Origin: a virus
Length of the DNA: 32,597 bases
IMG/VR virus record: IMGVR_UViG_3300047355_000182
Location: 1 to 32,597 of that record
Direction: 5' to 3' (one strand)
In this document: piece after piece, positions 1 to 7,738 of the stretch
Layout: every line of letters starts with the position of its first letter
Position numbering within the stretch: the first letter of the stretch is position 1
Notes under the pieces: model-generated
What the model saw: only the letters and a program-made list of their open reading frames with translations
What the model was told of the DNA's origin: nothing
Databases searched by the model: none
Translations under genes and position numbers: made by a program

Positions 1-994
1 CGCCATCAGCATCCGTGTCCTCAAAGCCTTCCAAATCCAAATAGGTTTGTATCTCTAGGATTGTGTAAACATCATCACCCATCGCGGATGGGCGTACGCC
101 TTGCAGTTGATCTTTCTTGTCCTGCAAGTCTCCGTCATCGTCCATGCCCGAAGATCCAAGATCCACGTCACGATAAACGGTAGCCAACTGCATCTTAACA
201 ATGTCGTTCTCAGACATCTTCATGACATGTGTGATACGTTCAGCCGTACGAATGTCTGTGGCGTAGTACGGAACAACCACATCCTCGGCCGGTACAAACT
301 TGGACACCGCACGTTGACGCGCCAAGTCGAAATAAACTTTCTTAAAGGTCGAACCACTCAACGGCAGATGGAACAACATCTGATCCATGTCCGGATCATA
401 CTCTTCCATCACTTCCGTGATCTGGTAGTTCATAAACTGTTCAACGCGATTTGCTTGTTGAACAACTTCAGGAGCCTCATCGCCCACGCATACCGTGCGG
501 ACAGGACCACCCGGTGGCAACATTTCCTTGTATGCCTGTGCTTGGAACTGGGTCACCGACTCCGAAATGAGGGGGTGCGTAACTCCAGTAGCCCCGGCAA
601 ACGGCTCGTCACGCTCTTCGTAGTTGATACCCAGTAGGCCGAGACCCTTTGTTAAGGCTTCTTCCCACTCGCTGCGAGATTCCATATCGTCGTCGAATGA
701 AGCTCCGAGATCCGAGGACAGTGATCCCAGGATACCGTCGTCAAGAATTTCAGAGAGGTTTGCCGTGTGACTATATTCTTCTTCCGTCAAAACCTCAGTC
801 GGGTCTGCGTCTAAGAAATCCGCAGAGCCGTCTTCATTCATCTGGAGAATCATATCCTCCAGTACTTCGTCCGTGAGACCCGGAACTTGGCCCTCGATCT
901 CAATTGCAGTTTCGGTAGAGGGATCTAACGCGGGGCCACCGGCACCCATCGCTTCTTCAATCTGACCACCAAAAGGATTTCCTGTTTGTGACAT
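1..994 (-). CDS. Portal protein, C-terminus missing (runs off window)
   Basis: The minus-strand frame opens with ATG at 994 and stays open for 331 codons to the window edge, so the C-terminal part is missing. The first 85 or so residues are acidic. They are followed by a stretch with the feel of marine podovirus portal proteins: YEERDEPFAGATGVTHPL, then FQAQAYKEMLPPGGPVRT, then a region rich in MNYQI, MDQMLFHLPLSGSTFKKVYFD and VSKFVPAEDVVVPYYATDI. Portals form the dodecameric ring through which DNA enters the capsid and onto which the terminase docks. The position directly after TerL and one further gene on the same strand supports the call. Family assignment rests on recalled similarity to marine phage portals, not on a search. 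Confidence 0.8.
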   Translation of the reverse strand, partial: MSQTGNPFGGQIEEAMGAGGPALDPSTETAIEIEGQVPGLTDEVLEDMILQMNEDGSADFLDADPTEVLTEEEYSHTANLSEILDDGILGSLSSDLGASFDDDMESRSEWEEALTKGLGLLGINYEERDEPFAGATGVTHPLISESVTQFQAQAYKEMLPPGGPVRTVCVGDEAPEVVQQANRVEQFMNYQITEVMEEYDPDMDQMLFHLPLSGSTFKKVYFDLARQRAVSKFVPAEDVVVPYYATDIRTAERITHVMKMSENDIVKMQLATVYRDVDLGSSGMDDDGDLQDKKDQLQGVRPSAMGDDVYTILEIQTYLDLEGFEDTDADG

Positions 995-1000
995 AACTAC

Positions 1001-3682
1001 TTATAACACCTCTTTGCCCATTGATCCAATGCCTTTCATGACAAGGCCACCTTGGGCATAACGGTGGACAAGTGGTTCTGTTGCTTGGCGATCTTTCGGA
1101 AACTTGATAACAAGCGCATCGGACAGGTCGTCACTCCCACCAGTGTTGCGCTTAATAACCTCGAGACCCGGATACCGTTTCTTCATTTTTTCAGCGACAG
1201 AAGAAACTAAGTCTCCATACAAAAACTGGAAAGCTTCCTCCCCTTCTCCACGTTGAGTATCAATCGCTCTAGGAGAAGGAACAACAAAACCAGACAAACG
1301 AGGATTGTTGATACTTTGCTCTATTAGTGTCTCAAGAATCAAACGATGCTGCTCTTTAGAACTTCCAACGCGGCCCGGTATAGTTCCAGACTCCATCGCC
1401 CTTATAACAAGATCGGCTCCCTCGCTTCTAAGTCTATCTCGAACAACACCTCGCTCAGACTGCCGCGTCTCGAGGATCTCTCTCGCAGCCTTTGTTTTAG
1501 CGTCATAGTCCCTTAGAACCGTCTCGTTCTTAGCAAATTGTTCTTTTGCGTTTTTAAGTTTCGTTCGATTAGTTTTAAGTGCGTCCTCAGTAATCGTTAA
1601 AAGACTTCTTAGCTGGGCAGTGGGTCCGCCTAATCTTTCCGCTTCTTTTATCTGTTCTTTATACTTCGCTATTTCAGCGGGGAGCTCTACCAATTTCCGG
1701 TCAGCAAACTCGATGTCTTTTTTATGGGTTTCCTGTCGATCCTCAAGATACCGTTTCCCCTCAAGATTACCAAGATCCTTATTAAGTTCCGCTTCTCTAA
1801 CAGCAGCGTCAGCCTTATCAAACTCCGCACGGGCAGCGACGTTTTTAGGACTGCTTAATTTTCGTACGTTATCGGGAGTAAGCTCGACACGGTTTTTGCC
1901 GGTGGTCAATAACGCGTTCGCTGTCTGCTCCCATCGAGAATAGGCGGATTTGTAGTTTTGGCGCAGCAGCCCGTAGTCCTTGTCCACAACATCAATAGAA
2001 TCGGAAGTCGCCTGTGATATACGCTTCATAAGATCTTTGTTAAAACCAGCATCCTCAATAGACTTACTCAGTGGTATGTCTCTCAAGACTTGGTTGGAGC
2101 CATTGACTCTTGAGTCCAGCACATCTGCTCTGAATAAACCTGCTTCTGGGTCTTCTGGTGTGCCTACAAAATCTTTTGACGGATCCTGTATCTGCTCCTT
2201 AACAGAGTTCCGCTGCCGAAGAATCTCGTCTCGCGTGTTCCCTAAAGAGTTTCTGACACTACCATAACCTCCAATAAACTTCTGATCTGCTCCGACGCGA
2301 TCGAGCTCTTCTATCACCTCGTCAATCAAAGCCAGTCTTCGGTCAGCCTGAAGCAAAGCACCTTTCGCAAAAGGAACTGAAATATTCTGAAGCTTTTCTG
2401 CCTGTTTAGAAAGAACTTTAGGGTCAGCCCGATCCATAATCTGACGACCTTTGCTGAAATCGTCTTGATACTCATTGAGAAGCTCATACTTACCGCCCGG
2501 CTGACCAATGGAAGAACCGTCAATATCAGCCAAACGCGCATGGCCTAACTGACCCTTTGCATTATCGCTTTTATAGTGAAGCTGTAAGTTATTCTTACTG
2601 CTATCAGCAACATCGTCGTTAAAACCTGTACGCTCGTTCAGGTTCCGGAAAATAACTTCACGGTAGTTCTCTGAATCATCTTCAGCAATACGCTGCAAAG
2701 TTTCATATCTAGTGGGAACTTCTTTTATGTCTATTCGCGGAGCATACAGACTGTAATCTTCCAGAACATCCTGACGAGTGATTATACGGTCCTTGTTCTG
2801 CTGCAAGAAAGAACCAAGTCCCGAGTTACGTAATTCATCTTTCGTAACACCGCGATCTTGAAGAGCCGACAAAAACTGAGAACCCGTGCCATTGTCCAAA
2901 TTAACAGTCTCAATGCCGTTGCGAACATTAGACCGTACCTCAAACCCCGAGCCCGGGATCGAACCAGCAGAAGGGTCATACTCGTTATCAGTAACCCGGA
3001 TCAAGGATTTAGGACTTGTGGTCGGGAGCTTAACTTTTTCCTGCTTCGGATTAGCCTCGTCAAAACGAGCCTTCATCTTAGCCTGCTGTGCCTTCAGAGC
3101 TTGAAAAAGCTCTTCATTGCCAGCCTTCTTAGCCTCACCCATCGACACGCCAATGTCAGCAATCTCTTTGCGTGTAGGGACACTTGAACGAGGAATATCA
3201 CCGCCACCAATCGGAGGGCCACCAGACTCAATACTCAAAAGACGCTGCTGCTCGGCAATGTCCGCAAGCTCACCAATACCTTTGGCAAGACCACGGCCAC
3301 CCTTTATCAAGGTCGCAGGAACAGTACCGAAACCCGACAACTGAGCAAGGTCCAAACCAAGAAACGCAGCTAACGAAGAAGCCTCACCATACTTGCCTTC
3401 TCTAAGGAGCTCCATGACACCCGGCGCAAGCTCATTGCTCGTCAACTCAGGAGCCATGCCAACAAACTCAGCCGTAGAAGATCCGGGTACCGCGTAGCTC
3501 GCACCACGCGCCAATGTTTCACCGACCAAGCGAGGATTCTCAACAACAAACTCACCAGCAGACATAGCACCGCGTAACACGGTGCCTAGACCCTGCTGGA
3601 TGTCACCACCTACTTGCGACAGGGTTCTCGGGTCTTCTTTGGGGAGGCGGGACTGCCTGCGTTTTTGTACACCGTCTACCAT
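1001..3682 (-). CDS. Large polyvalent-like / virion-associated protein (893 aa)
   Basis: This protein lies between TerL and the portal. Its ATG at 3682 shares one base with the TerL stop (TGATG), so a longer TTG start three bases upstream is less likely. Residues about 290-440 resemble a domain seen in large phage polyvalent proteins: an NYREVIFR strand, then GQLGHARLADIDG, then YELLNEYQDDFSKGRQ where relatives usually carry a QSDW-type motif, then a helix with a GYG element. Residues about 590-760 are charged and coiled-coil-like. The C-terminus has a KRYPGLEVIK segment and ends close to AQGGLV, a tail I recall in relatives. Such proteins are thought to be packaged and injected with DNA. The exact activity is unknown; the QSDW-like motif looks degraded. 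Confidence 0.6.
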   Translation of the reverse strand: MVDGVQKRRQSRLPKEDPRTLSQVGGDIQQGLGTVLRGAMSAGEFVVENPRLVGETLARGASYAVPGSSTAEFVGMAPELTSNELAPGVMELLREGKYGEASSLAAFLGLDLAQLSGFGTVPATLIKGGRGLAKGIGELADIAEQQRLLSIESGGPPIGGGDIPRSSVPTRKEIADIGVSMGEAKKAGNEELFQALKAQQAKMKARFDEANPKQEKVKLPTTSPKSLIRVTDNEYDPSAGSIPGSGFEVRSNVRNGIETVNLDNGTGSQFLSALQDRGVTKDELRNSGLGSFLQQNKDRIITRQDVLEDYSLYAPRIDIKEVPTRYETLQRIAEDDSENYREVIFRNLNERTGFNDDVADSSKNNLQLHYKSDNAKGQLGHARLADIDGSSIGQPGGKYELLNEYQDDFSKGRQIMDRADPKVLSKQAEKLQNISVPFAKGALLQADRRLALIDEVIEELDRVGADQKFIGGYGSVRNSLGNTRDEILRQRNSVKEQIQDPSKDFVGTPEDPEAGLFRADVLDSRVNGSNQVLRDIPLSKSIEDAGFNKDLMKRISQATSDSIDVVDKDYGLLRQNYKSAYSRWEQTANALLTTGKNRVELTPDNVRKLSSPKNVAARAEFDKADAAVREAELNKDLGNLEGKRYLEDRQETHKKDIEFADRKLVELPAEIAKYKEQIKEAERLGGPTAQLRSLLTITEDALKTNRTKLKNAKEQFAKNETVLRDYDAKTKAAREILETRQSERGVVRDRLRSEGADLVIRAMESGTIPGRVGSSKEQHRLILETLIEQSINNPRLSGFVVPSPRAIDTQRGEGEEAFQFLYGDLVSSVAEKMKKRYPGLEVIKRNTGGSDDLSDALVIKFPKDRQATEPLVHRYAQGGLVMKGIGSMGKEVL

Positions 3683-5163
3683 CAATAATAATTCCTGCGC
3701 CGCCGGGGTTCGTAATCATCCTCTTCGTCTTCTTCGAGAGACACAAGCCCACCCTGGCGAAAACGAATTAAAGCCATGGTCATACTATCACAAAAGTCAT
3801 CATGTTCGCCATTAGGAAATGATGCAACCTCTTCTATAACCTCTTCAGCGAACTTGGTATCAGGAACCCAGACCCGCCCCGCTTCAAATATAGGAGAGAC
3901 CATGTGCATCCGGGTGGTCTTATCAACGCCACCACCTCCCCGTCTTCGGCCGGGAGCAAACGTATTGACCGGGATGTTAATCCGCATGAGCTCGTCAGCA
4001 AGAGGTGTACCACTCGCCTTGGCTTCGATAAGAACCATGTCCGGCTCCCAGTATTCATATTCCTCGGTGGCAACTTCTTTAAGCTCCGGGAAATTGTATC
4101 GGTCTTTTTTCGCGTCGAGCAAAATGATGTGGTCAACGCCGTCCTCTTCTGGGTCAAACACGCCCCATGTCGTGATAGCCGTGTAGTCCGCTGTTTCCTT
4201 TTTTGAAAACGCGGTGTCGTAAGATTGTAATACATACTTGAGCCTCGGTACCTTTTCCTTTTCCCATGTGCGCCACCAATCGCGCTTGATCATGGCTACT
4301 TCCTCGGATGTCGGATCTTGTTGCCACTGCGCGTTCCACTTGGTGGGTGACAATGACGACTTCACCCCCAGCAGTTCTTCCTTTTTCCAAAACTCAGGCC
4401 ACAATGGGGACCCGGACGGAAGTATCGCAGGAAATTCTACCACCTCCCATTGATCCGCCATGGTGTCTTTTGACTGCTCGTTCAGTAACCGGCCGGTCAG
4501 GTCTTTTTTCGACCAGCGGGTTTGCACGATAATGATGGTTCCCCCTGGCTGGAGACGTTGCCGGGGACCCGAGGTATACCATTCGTACGTATTGTCATAC
4601 GCGGTAGACGACAAAGCATCTTGTTCCGAGTGCGGATCATCGATGATCAGCAAGTCCGCGCCACGACCAGTCATTGCCGCGCCAACACCAGCAGCAAAGT
4701 ACTCGCCTTTCTGCTCAGTCTCCCAGCGACCAGCGGCCTGACTGTCAGCCTTGAGCCTGGTATCAGGGAAGATCTCTTTGTATAGCGGGTCATCAACAAG
4801 GTCACGAACCTTACGGCCGAAGCGGGTAGCTAGTTCGGTGTTCATCGTTGCCTGAATTATTTTCAGTTTTGGGTTTCTGCCTAAAAACCAGGCAGGCATT
4901 AAGTATGATGCTAGTTCACTTTTAGAGTGCCGGGGTGGCATGTTTACGATCAGGCGTTTTAGTTCCCCCCGGGCAACTTTTTCAAGCTTTTCGGAAATCA
5001 CACGGTGGTGGTTCCCCTCAATGAAATTATCATACACGTGGTGAGCGAAAGCCATAAACTTCTCTTTCGCTTCACCGCGGCGATGCAGGACTTCTTGCTG
5101 TTCTTGCAGGGCAAGAATCTCTAGCAGGTCTTCCTGGGGAATAGCGTCTAATGCTCGGCTCAT
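3682..5163 (-). CDS. terL: Terminase large subunit (TerL)
   Basis: This is the 493-residue packaging motor, with an N-terminal ATPase and a C-terminal RNase H-like nuclease. The Walker A region is the atypical PPRHSKSE at 76-83, common in phage terminases of this group. Walker B is LLIIDD at 171-176 followed by PH, and a coupling-type strand IIIVQTRW lies at 210-217. The nuclease half shows Asp316 in SYDTAF, an ADYTAI element near 326, Glu380 in VLIEAK, and the acidic HDDFCDS cluster at 454-460. Length is normal for the family. It hydrolyses ATP to pump DNA through the portal and cuts concatemers. The upstream 244 bases to the divergent gene at 5408 contain no gene; the start has only a weak ribosome binding site. 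Confidence 0.96.
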   Translation of the reverse strand: MSRALDAIPQEDLLEILALQEQQEVLHRRGEAKEKFMAFAHHVYDNFIEGNHHRVISEKLEKVARGELKRLIVNMPPRHSKSELASYLMPAWFLGRNPKLKIIQATMNTELATRFGRKVRDLVDDPLYKEIFPDTRLKADSQAAGRWETEQKGEYFAAGVGAAMTGRGADLLIIDDPHSEQDALSSTAYDNTYEWYTSGPRQRLQPGGTIIIVQTRWSKKDLTGRLLNEQSKDTMADQWEVVEFPAILPSGSPLWPEFWKKEELLGVKSSLSPTKWNAQWQQDPTSEEVAMIKRDWWRTWEKEKVPRLKYVLQSYDTAFSKKETADYTAITTWGVFDPEEDGVDHIILLDAKKDRYNFPELKEVATEEYEYWEPDMVLIEAKASGTPLADELMRINIPVNTFAPGRRRGGGGVDKTTRMHMVSPIFEAGRVWVPDTKFAEEVIEEVASFPNGEHDDFCDSMTMALIRFRQGGLVSLEEDEEDDYEPRRRRNYY

Positions 5164-5344
5164 GCCCGAATGATATTATCTTCCAATGAATTTATCAATC
5201 TAAGTATTACAGCACACCTACAATACGCAACACCCCTGTTATATGGGGGTGGGGGGTCTTTAGAATCGTTCTAGATAATCCGACCCCGAACCAAGTTACC
5301 CCGGCGGCGGCGGCAAAAAAGATTATTTATTTTCTGTCAAGCTA
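5164..5344. other. Divergent intergenic region between terL and early genes
   Basis: This non-coding stretch separates the leftward terL from the rightward small-gene units. It contains G-rich runs near 5242-5260 and a GC-rich CGGCGGCGGCGGC tract near 5302-5314 followed by an A-run. I found no convincing promoter for terL in it, and no RNA gene. The sigma-70-like promoter of the rightward unit begins at its right border. Confidence 0.5.
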
Positions 5345-5373
5345 TTGACATCTATTTCTTGTCAGTTTAATGT
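5345..5373 (+). promoter_or_regulatory. Sigma-70-like promoter of the first rightward unit
   Basis: A perfect -35 TTGACA at 5345-5350 is followed by a 17-base spacer and a -10 TAATGT at 5368-5373. The first gene of the unit begins at 5408, after an AAGGAG ribosome binding site. This matches the bacterial housekeeping consensus and suggests early transcription by host RNA polymerase. Confidence 0.75.
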
Positions 5374-5407
5374 CATAGACATTAACCAGCAACAAGGAGT
5401 TATTGCT

Positions 5408-5611
5408 ATGAACATCAAAGACCAAACACTACGCAAGCGGTTCGCCGCTGCTAAAGAAGCAAAGGCAAAGGCAGACAAAGAGTTTGCCGCGCTGCGCGCT
5501 GAAGTCTTAGACCGCGGTTCGCGTGAAGGGCTTTGGACTATCACGCTGCGCGACCGCGCCGCATATCATGTTGACGCTGGCACTCAGCAAGTCGTCAAAC
5601 TTTTAGGATAA
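5408..5611 (+). CDS. Small charged protein, function unknown (67 aa)
   Basis: The start at 5408 is chosen because an AAGGAG sits eight bases upstream and because the promoter at 5345-5373 lies inside the longer open frame that begins at 5345. The N-terminal half (KRFAAAKEAKAKADKEFAAL) is an alanine- and lysine-rich helix; the C-terminal half has alternating hydrophobic residues and looks like a short beta segment (LWTITLRDRAAYHV). There are no cysteines or membrane segments. It is the first gene after the promoter, followed 10 bases later by the 157-residue protein. I do not recognise the family. Confidence 0.75.
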   Translation: MNIKDQTLRKRFAAAKEAKAKADKEFAALRAEVLDRGSREGLWTITLRDRAAYHVDAGTQQVVKLLG

Positions 5612-5621
5612 GGAGAATATC

Positions 5622-6095
5622 ATGTCATTGAATTGGAATTTAGCAGACGTAAGAGACGAAGTGTGTTGGAGAAAAAGCACGGAGACGTGGCCGGACAAGC
5701 ATGATTGCAGCGATGAGCAACGCGCCGCAGGCCTAGAATTCATGCATCCGGCAACCGATAAGCTTGTTTGGGCAACGATGGCCGTCGGTATGCCGAAAAT
5801 CACGGAGGAAAACTATCTCGAGTTTTTCTTTCGCATCACAATGTATGAGGCACTGAGAGGCAAGATGGGCTGGCATACTAAAGAGTCGGCTAAGTTTTGG
5901 ACTGAGAAAGACAAACATCTTGGCTGGGAGTGGCGCGAAGGCGAAAGCTGGCTATCGAAGGTCGAGGTCATTCACGCAAACATTGGGCTCTATACCAATG
6001 CGACGCGAGAGACCCGGGGCCAGTTTGTCAGTCGCATGGCCAAGCTGTTCAAGGGAGGCTATGAAAAGGCCATGAAGCACAAACTAGAAGCATAA
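5622..6095 (+). CDS. Conserved-looking phage protein, function unknown (157 aa)
   Basis: This is a soluble, aromatic-rich protein with 12 tryptophans, many in short motifs such as LNWNLAD, MGWHTKESAKFW and HLGWEWREGESWL. No nucleotide-binding, nuclease or zinc motif is visible. The start has a clear AAGGAG upstream (5609-5614). It ends just before a rho-independent terminator at 6102-6129, so it is the last gene of the unit driven from 5345. The composition is typical of small early phage proteins that may target host factors, but that is only a guess from position. Confidence 0.75.
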   Translation: MSLNWNLADVRDEVCWRKSTETWPDKHDCSDEQRAAGLEFMHPATDKLVWATMAVGMPKITEENYLEFFFRITMYEALRGKMGWHTKESAKFWTEKDKHLGWEWREGESWLSKVEVIHANIGLYTNATRETRGQFVSRMAKLFKGGYEKAMKHKLEA

Positions 6096-6101
6096 AGGAG
6101 T

Positions 6102-6129
6102 GGGCGCGGCTGGACATCTGGCCGCGCCC
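6102..6129 (+). terminator. Rho-independent terminator after the first rightward unit
   Basis: The stem GGGCGCGGC (6102-6110) pairs perfectly with GCCGCGCCC (6121-6129) around a 10-base loop, followed by TTGCTATTATTT. It lies 6 bases after the stop of the 157-residue gene. Confidence 0.75.
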
Positions 6130-6139
6130 TTGCTATTAT
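6111..6139 (+). promoter_or_regulatory. Sigma-70-like promoter overlapping the terminator
   Basis: TGGACA (6111-6116), a 17-base spacer and TATTAT (6134-6139) fit a sigma-70 promoter. The -35 element lies in the loop of the preceding terminator and the 3' stem arm fills the spacer. The downstream leader resembles the one before the gene at 6835 (TGTCAAT, ATTAACGGGAG), which supports a shared unit-start architecture. Confidence 0.5.
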
Positions 6140-6169
6140 TTATTGTCAATCAATTAACGGGAGTTAGAC

Positions 6170-6343
6170 ATGACAAACGGATTATTTACCATCTTTTATT
6201 TTCTCGGCGCGTTGTTCACATGGCACATGGCTGCGGCCTTCACCATCATGGGCAGCTTGTGGCTTGGTGTTCTATGCATGGCAATCGGTGCCTTGTTCTT
6301 GGTGCTGATGTATAAAGACGGGATTATGGCTTATGACGATTAA
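6170..6343 (+). CDS. Small membrane protein, two predicted helices (57 aa)
   Basis: This short gene is preceded by ACGGGAGTTAGAC. Residues 5-18 and 22-48 are almost uninterrupted hydrophobic sequence, best read as two transmembrane helices with a short polar break (TWHM), and a charged C-terminal end (MYKDGIMAYDD). Size and topology are compatible with a small holin-like or membrane-modifying early protein, but it is far from the lytic enzymes in the window and there is no direct evidence for that role. Its stop overlaps the start of the zinc-binding-type gene at 6333 by 11 bases, so the two are probably co-translated. Confidence 0.7.
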   Translation: MTNGLFTIFYFLGALFTWHMAAAFTIMGSLWLGVLCMAIGALFLVLMYKDGIMAYDD

Positions 6344-6638
6344 GGTTTTCTATCGTAAGTGCAGCACCTGCGGCAAGGGCATGAATGAAGGCTATGTCGC
6401 AGAGATGGACGGGCAATATGCCTGCTCCGATAAATGCTGGTTCACCGCTGGCTACACGCCAGCAATGTATGCAATCGACTACGAAGAGGGCGATGCATAC
6501 CACACCACATGGGGCGAAGGCGATGAAGTAGATGTCGCTTACACAAAGGAGGGGGAGACCATCGACCTTTGTTTCAAGTGCCGCGCCCCGCAATTCACTG
6601 ACTCGCCATTCTGCGACCAGTGCCTAACGCATCTATAG
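6333..6638 (+). CDS. Small zinc-ribbon-type protein (101 aa)
   Basis: The protein has two cysteine clusters. Near residues 10-35 there is CSTCGKGM, then CSDKCW; near 80-97 there is CFKCRAP, then CDQCL. Each cluster could bind one zinc ion. The middle section is acidic (EEGDAYHTTWGEGDEVD). A zinc-binding fold is therefore likely; a nucleic-acid or protein-binding adaptor role is inference. It overlaps the membrane-protein gene before it by 11 bases and is followed by a near-perfect terminator at 6667-6692, so these two genes form a two-gene unit under the promoter at 6111-6139. Confidence 0.8.
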   Translation: MTIKVFYRKCSTCGKGMNEGYVAEMDGQYACSDKCWFTAGYTPAMYAIDYEEGDAYHTTWGEGDEVDVAYTKEGETIDLCFKCRAPQFTDSPFCDQCLTHL

Positions 6639-6666
6639 GGGGACATCATGGAAAATTGAGACACGG

Positions 6667-6692
6667 AGACCAGGCGCAAGCCTGGTCTTTTT
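6667..6692 (+). terminator. Rho-independent terminator with GCAA tetraloop
   Basis: AGACCAGGC (6667-6675) and GCCTGGTCT (6680-6688) form a perfect nine-base-pair stem closed by GCAA, followed by TTTT. It ends the two-gene unit 6170-6638. Confidence 0.9.
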
Positions 6693-6714
6693 CCATGCGG
6701 CGCGATCTATACAA

Positions 6715-6760
6715 ACACGCAACCCGCAAGGATACGCAACCAGCAAGCCGCAAGATTCGC
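6715..6760 (+). repeat. GCAAG-type iterated repeats, block 1
   Basis: About five imperfect seven- to nine-base units built on GCAA(G/C) follow each other: ACGCAAC, CCGCAAG, TACGCAAC, CAGCAAG and CCGCAAG, then ATTCGCGAAACTCGGGGC. The block sits between the terminator at 6667-6692 and the promoter at 6773-6801 and is closely related to the block at 7746-7850. An arginine-rich frame can be read through it, but it has no start context. Confidence 0.7.
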
Positions 6761-6772
6761 GAAACTCGGGGC

Positions 6773-6801
6773 TTGCATCTAGAACATAAAAAGGCTAATC
6801 T
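6773..6801 (+). promoter_or_regulatory. Sigma-70-like promoter of the gene at 6835
   Basis: TTGCAT (6773-6778), a 17-base spacer and TAATCT (6796-6801) match a sigma-70 promoter. Its leader, CTGTCAATTATTAACGGGAG, is nearly the same as the leader before 6170. The -35 element is the end of the preceding GCAAG repeat block, so a protein bound to the repeats could control it. Confidence 0.55.
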
Positions 6802-6834
6802 TTTTACTGTCAATTATTAACGGGAGTTTATGAC

Positions 6835-7551
6835 ATGGACAAAGCAATTATATACAAAGGGCCAAGCCTTATAGACAATAGCCCCATTGTGGTGATCGCG
6901 ACCTATTCGGATCGCAACACCAAAACGGGCGGCATGGTGCAAACGTACATCTTAGCCGACAACGGCAAGTCACCAATTGAGAACAACCGCACGGGCGGAG
7001 ACTTCTCAATTTGTGGCAATTGTAAACACCGCGGCAAGGCCGATCCCGACGCGACGCAAGGCCTAGCGAAAGAGCGGTCATGCTATGTGAATCTCGGGCA
7101 AGGTGTACGCGTAGTTTGGGAAGCGTACCAGCGGGGCGTTTATCCAATGGCAACACACCGCGCCGCCGAGATAGGCGAGGGCCGCATGGTAAGGCTCGGC
7201 ACCTATGGCGACCCCGCGGCCGTGCCCTATGCAGTTTGGAAACGGCTCTTGATTTGGGCAAAGGGCTGGACGGGCTACACTCATCAAAATGGGCTGATCG
7301 ATATCCGGCCCGACTTGTGCATGATTAGCGCGGACACAGAAGCCGAGGCACGTGAAGCTTGGGCTCAAGGCAAGCGGACTTTTCGGATCGTTAAAAGCTA
7401 CTCGGATCTAGTGGGCGGGAAAGAGATCCCATGCCCCGCCGATACAAAAGGCATTCAATGCGCCGCTTGCGGATTGTGCAAAGGCACTTCATCCGCTGGT
7501 AAGTCCATAGCAATCACGGCGCACGGACCAGGCAAGAAATACGCGGTATAA
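6835..7551 (+). CDS. Conserved phage protein with cysteine clusters (238 aa)
   Basis: This protein resembles a family I recall in phages of Actinobacteria and Alphaproteobacteria. It has an N-terminal beta-rich segment, a CGNCKHR motif near residues 60-66, then CYVNLGQGVRVVWEAYQRG near 82-100, then RLGTYGDPAAVP, a central WTGYTHQ, and a C-terminal set CPADTKGIQCAACGLCKG near 202-219. The paired cysteines near both ends could hold zinc or an iron-sulfur cluster. The spacing of conserved glycine and aromatic residues suggests an enzyme-like core, but I cannot assign a reaction. It starts 12 bases after GGGAG and is the first gene of a unit with the small zinc protein at 7567. Confidence 0.8.
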   Translation: MDKAIIYKGPSLIDNSPIVVIATYSDRNTKTGGMVQTYILADNGKSPIENNRTGGDFSICGNCKHRGKADPDATQGLAKERSCYVNLGQGVRVVWEAYQRGVYPMATHRAAEIGEGRMVRLGTYGDPAAVPYAVWKRLLIWAKGWTGYTHQNGLIDIRPDLCMISADTEAEAREAWAQGKRTFRIVKSYSDLVGGKEIPCPADTKGIQCAACGLCKGTSSAGKSIAITAHGPGKKYAV

Positions 7552-7566
7552 CTTAGGAGGAACACC

Positions 7567-7686
7567 ATGACAGAAGATGAAAACTTTGAGCCGATCCCGT
7601 ATTGCGATACATGCGGCGAACCATTAGACAATGAACACGATATCGAAACGGGCTTTTGTCCCGATTGCCATAAATACGAGGCATAA
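7567..7686 (+). CDS. Tiny zinc-finger protein (39 aa)
   Basis: This gene is preceded by a perfect AGGAGG seven bases before ATG, and its 39 residues contain CDTCGEPL and CPDCHKY, two CxxC pairs separated by about 16 residues. That is a complete small zinc ribbon. It follows the 238-residue cysteine-containing protein by 15 bases and is ended by the terminator at 7694-7721, so the two genes are one unit. The product may act as a small nucleic-acid or protein-binding factor; no family name can be given. Confidence 0.8.
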   Translation: MTEDENFEPIPYCDTCGEPLDNEHDIETGFCPDCHKYEA

Positions 7687-7693
7687 CTCCCGG

Positions 7694-7721
7694 CCCCGTC
7701 ACCCCTAAAAAGGTGGCGGGG
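7694..7721 (+). terminator. Rho-independent terminator before the terS region
   Basis: CCCCGTCACC (7694-7703) pairs with GGTGGCGGGG (7712-7721), with one G-T wobble and an eight-base loop CCTAAAAA, followed by TTT. It closes the unit 6835-7686. Confidence 0.8.
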
Positions 7722-7738
7722 TTTGGCGTTTCGCGCTA

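Noticed and set aside
101-637. 178-residue plus-strand frame
   Set aside because: It is antisense to the portal gene and has a composition typical of a shadow frame.
2950-2975. A T-arm-like stretch of a tRNA (GGTTCGATCCCGGG) on the minus strand
   Set aside because: It lies inside the long intact 893-residue frame, no cloverleaf can be drawn around it, and the T-stem pairs poorly. It might still be an attachment-site-like echo, but no integrase is present.
6620-6820. Arginine-rich 66-residue frame on the plus strand
   Set aside because: It runs through a rho-independent terminator and a repeat block, lacks a ribosome binding site, and its basic composition comes from the GCAAG repeats.
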